From the NCBI GenBank assembly GCA_947457285.1, contig CANGVZ010000113.1:1-6903 (forward strand): 6,903 nucleotides of DNA, given 5' to 3'. The position numbers were made by a program, and so were the translations under genes. Position 1 is the first letter of the stretch. Each line of letters begins with the position of its first letter. Below the pieces are notes generated by a model. The model saw only the letters and a program-made list of their open reading frames with translations, was not told the origin of the DNA and did not search any database. Positions 6,382-6,903 of the stretch are shown piece after piece. Source of the stretch: Flavobacteriales bacterium (GTDB lineage: Bacteria > Bacteroidota > Bacteroidia > Flavobacteriales_D > Sanyastnellaceae).

Positions 6382-6903
6382 CTATTGCCCTTTCATCGGA
6401 AATAATGAGCGCTCTTGCTCGGTTCGCCTAACGGTATGTTTTCCAAGGATTTCCTTATTCGCTTGTCTCACTTCTGAGGATTTTTTGGTTGCCCAAATGA
6501 TTTCCCTTGCCGCACGGGCACTTTCGTCGATATCCACGATCGGTAGGGGATAATGCACACCAAGCGTGAATTTATGAAACGCCTGTTCCAATGCGCTCAT
6601 TTTCCACGGTTCATGCACGTATTCCACAGGCAGATGCGCTAATTCAGGTATCCATTTTTTTATAAAAATGCCATCGGGATCGTGATCAAGTCCTTGTTTG
6701 ATGGGATTGTATATGCGGATGGTATTGACGCCCATCGTACCCGCTTGCATTTGAAACTGAGGATAATGAATGCCGGGCTCATAATCCAAAAAGGCCTTTG
6801 CCAAGTGATGAGCGCCCGCCTGCCAGGGTTGCATGAGATGATGGGTGAGAAAGGACACGAGCATACTTCGCATGCGAAAATTCAAATAGCCCGTTTCGAG
6901 CAC
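6382..6903 (-). CDS. Photolyase/cryptochrome-superfamily protein, C-terminal FAD-binding part (cut by window edge)
   Basis: The reading frame enters from the right edge and ends with TAG at 6384-6382, so only the last 173 residues are present. The first codon, GTG, is an internal valine and not a start, since it lies in the middle of a conserved helix (ETGYLNFRMRSMLVSFL). The segments FLDYEPGIHYPQFQMQAG (38-55 of the visible part), NTIRIYNPIKQ (60-70), DHDPDGIFIKKWIPEL (73-88) and HEPW (97-100) identify the FAD-binding domain of the DNA photolyase/cryptochrome superfamily. These flavoproteins repair UV-induced pyrimidine dimers with blue light or act as light sensors. The motif set belongs to a branch that differs from E. 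coli PhrB around the flavin, so dimer repair is not assured. The tail (YPLPIVDIDESARAAREIIW, 118-137) appears complete. The 39-bp gap to ugd lacks a clear terminator. Functionally it looks unrelated to the sugar genes. Confidence 0.88.
   Translation of the reverse strand: MLETGYLNFRMRSMLVSFLTHHLMQPWQAGAHHLAKAFLDYEPGIHYPQFQMQAGTMGVNTIRIYNPIKQGLDHDPDGIFIKKWIPELAHLPVEYVHEPWKMSALEQAFHKFTLGVHYPLPIVDIDESARAAREIIWATKKSSEVRQANKEILGKHTVRRTEQERSLFPMKGQ

Noticed and set aside
6901..6903. GTG at the right edge as a possible start codon for a short photolyase-like protein.
   Set aside because: The codon falls inside a conserved helix of the FAD-binding domain; the N-terminal part of the gene simply lies outside the window.

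Overview
The window looks like a piece of a Bacteroidota chromosome. I infer this from the style of the proteins (a TonB-dependent receptor with an 'LLFAQ' signal-peptide end, a TviB/WbpO-type dehydrogenase, a WbpD/WlbB-type acetyltransferase), from the A/T-rich gene leaders that mostly lack a Shine-Dalgarno sequence, and from the moderate to low GC content. I cannot name a genus. All seven supportable genes lie on the minus strand, so transcription runs from position 6903 towards position 1, and coding density is near total. No tRNA, rRNA, CRISPR array, insertion sequence or attachment site was seen.

In transcription order: (1) 6903-6382, the C-terminal part of a photolyase/cryptochrome-superfamily FAD-binding protein, cut by the window edge. 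(2) 6381-6343, a 39-bp gap with two overlapping AT-rich inverted repeats. (3) 6342-2167, a tightly packed four-gene block: UDP-glucose 6-dehydrogenase, UDP-glucuronate decarboxylase (UDP-xylose synthase), a left-handed beta-helix sugar-nucleotide N-acetyltransferase of the WbpD/WlbB type, and a TviB/WbpO-type UDP-N-acetylhexosamine 6-dehydrogenase. Internal junctions are 5 bp, a 4-bp ATGA overlap and a 1-bp TAATG overlap, so this is almost certainly one operon. (4) 2166-2109, a 58-bp gap carrying a perfect 24-bp palindrome, read as an intrinsic terminator or possibly an operator. (5) 2108-252, a BtuB-like TonB-dependent outer-membrane receptor. (6) 244-1, seven bases further on, the N-terminal 81 codons of dTDP-glucose 4,6-dehydratase, running off the left edge.

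The genes work together as a sugar-nucleotide supply module for a surface polysaccharide (capsule, exopolysaccharide or O-antigen). Ugd turns UDP-glucose into UDP-glucuronate and the next enzyme decarboxylates it to UDP-xylose. The TviB-like enzyme makes a UDP-N-acetylhexosaminuronate and the acetyltransferase N-acetylates a 3-amino sugar uronate. RfbB opens the dTDP-4-keto-6-deoxyhexose branch (rhamnose and related sugars). Glycosyltransferases, flippase and polymerase genes are not in the window and would be expected beyond the left edge. The receptor and the photolyase-like gene do not obviously belong to that pathway. I found no convincing evidence of an undescribed system; the most unusual points are the perfect palindrome before the receptor gene, the receptor's position inside a sugar-nucleotide cluster, and the atypical FAD-pocket residues of the photolyase-like protein.
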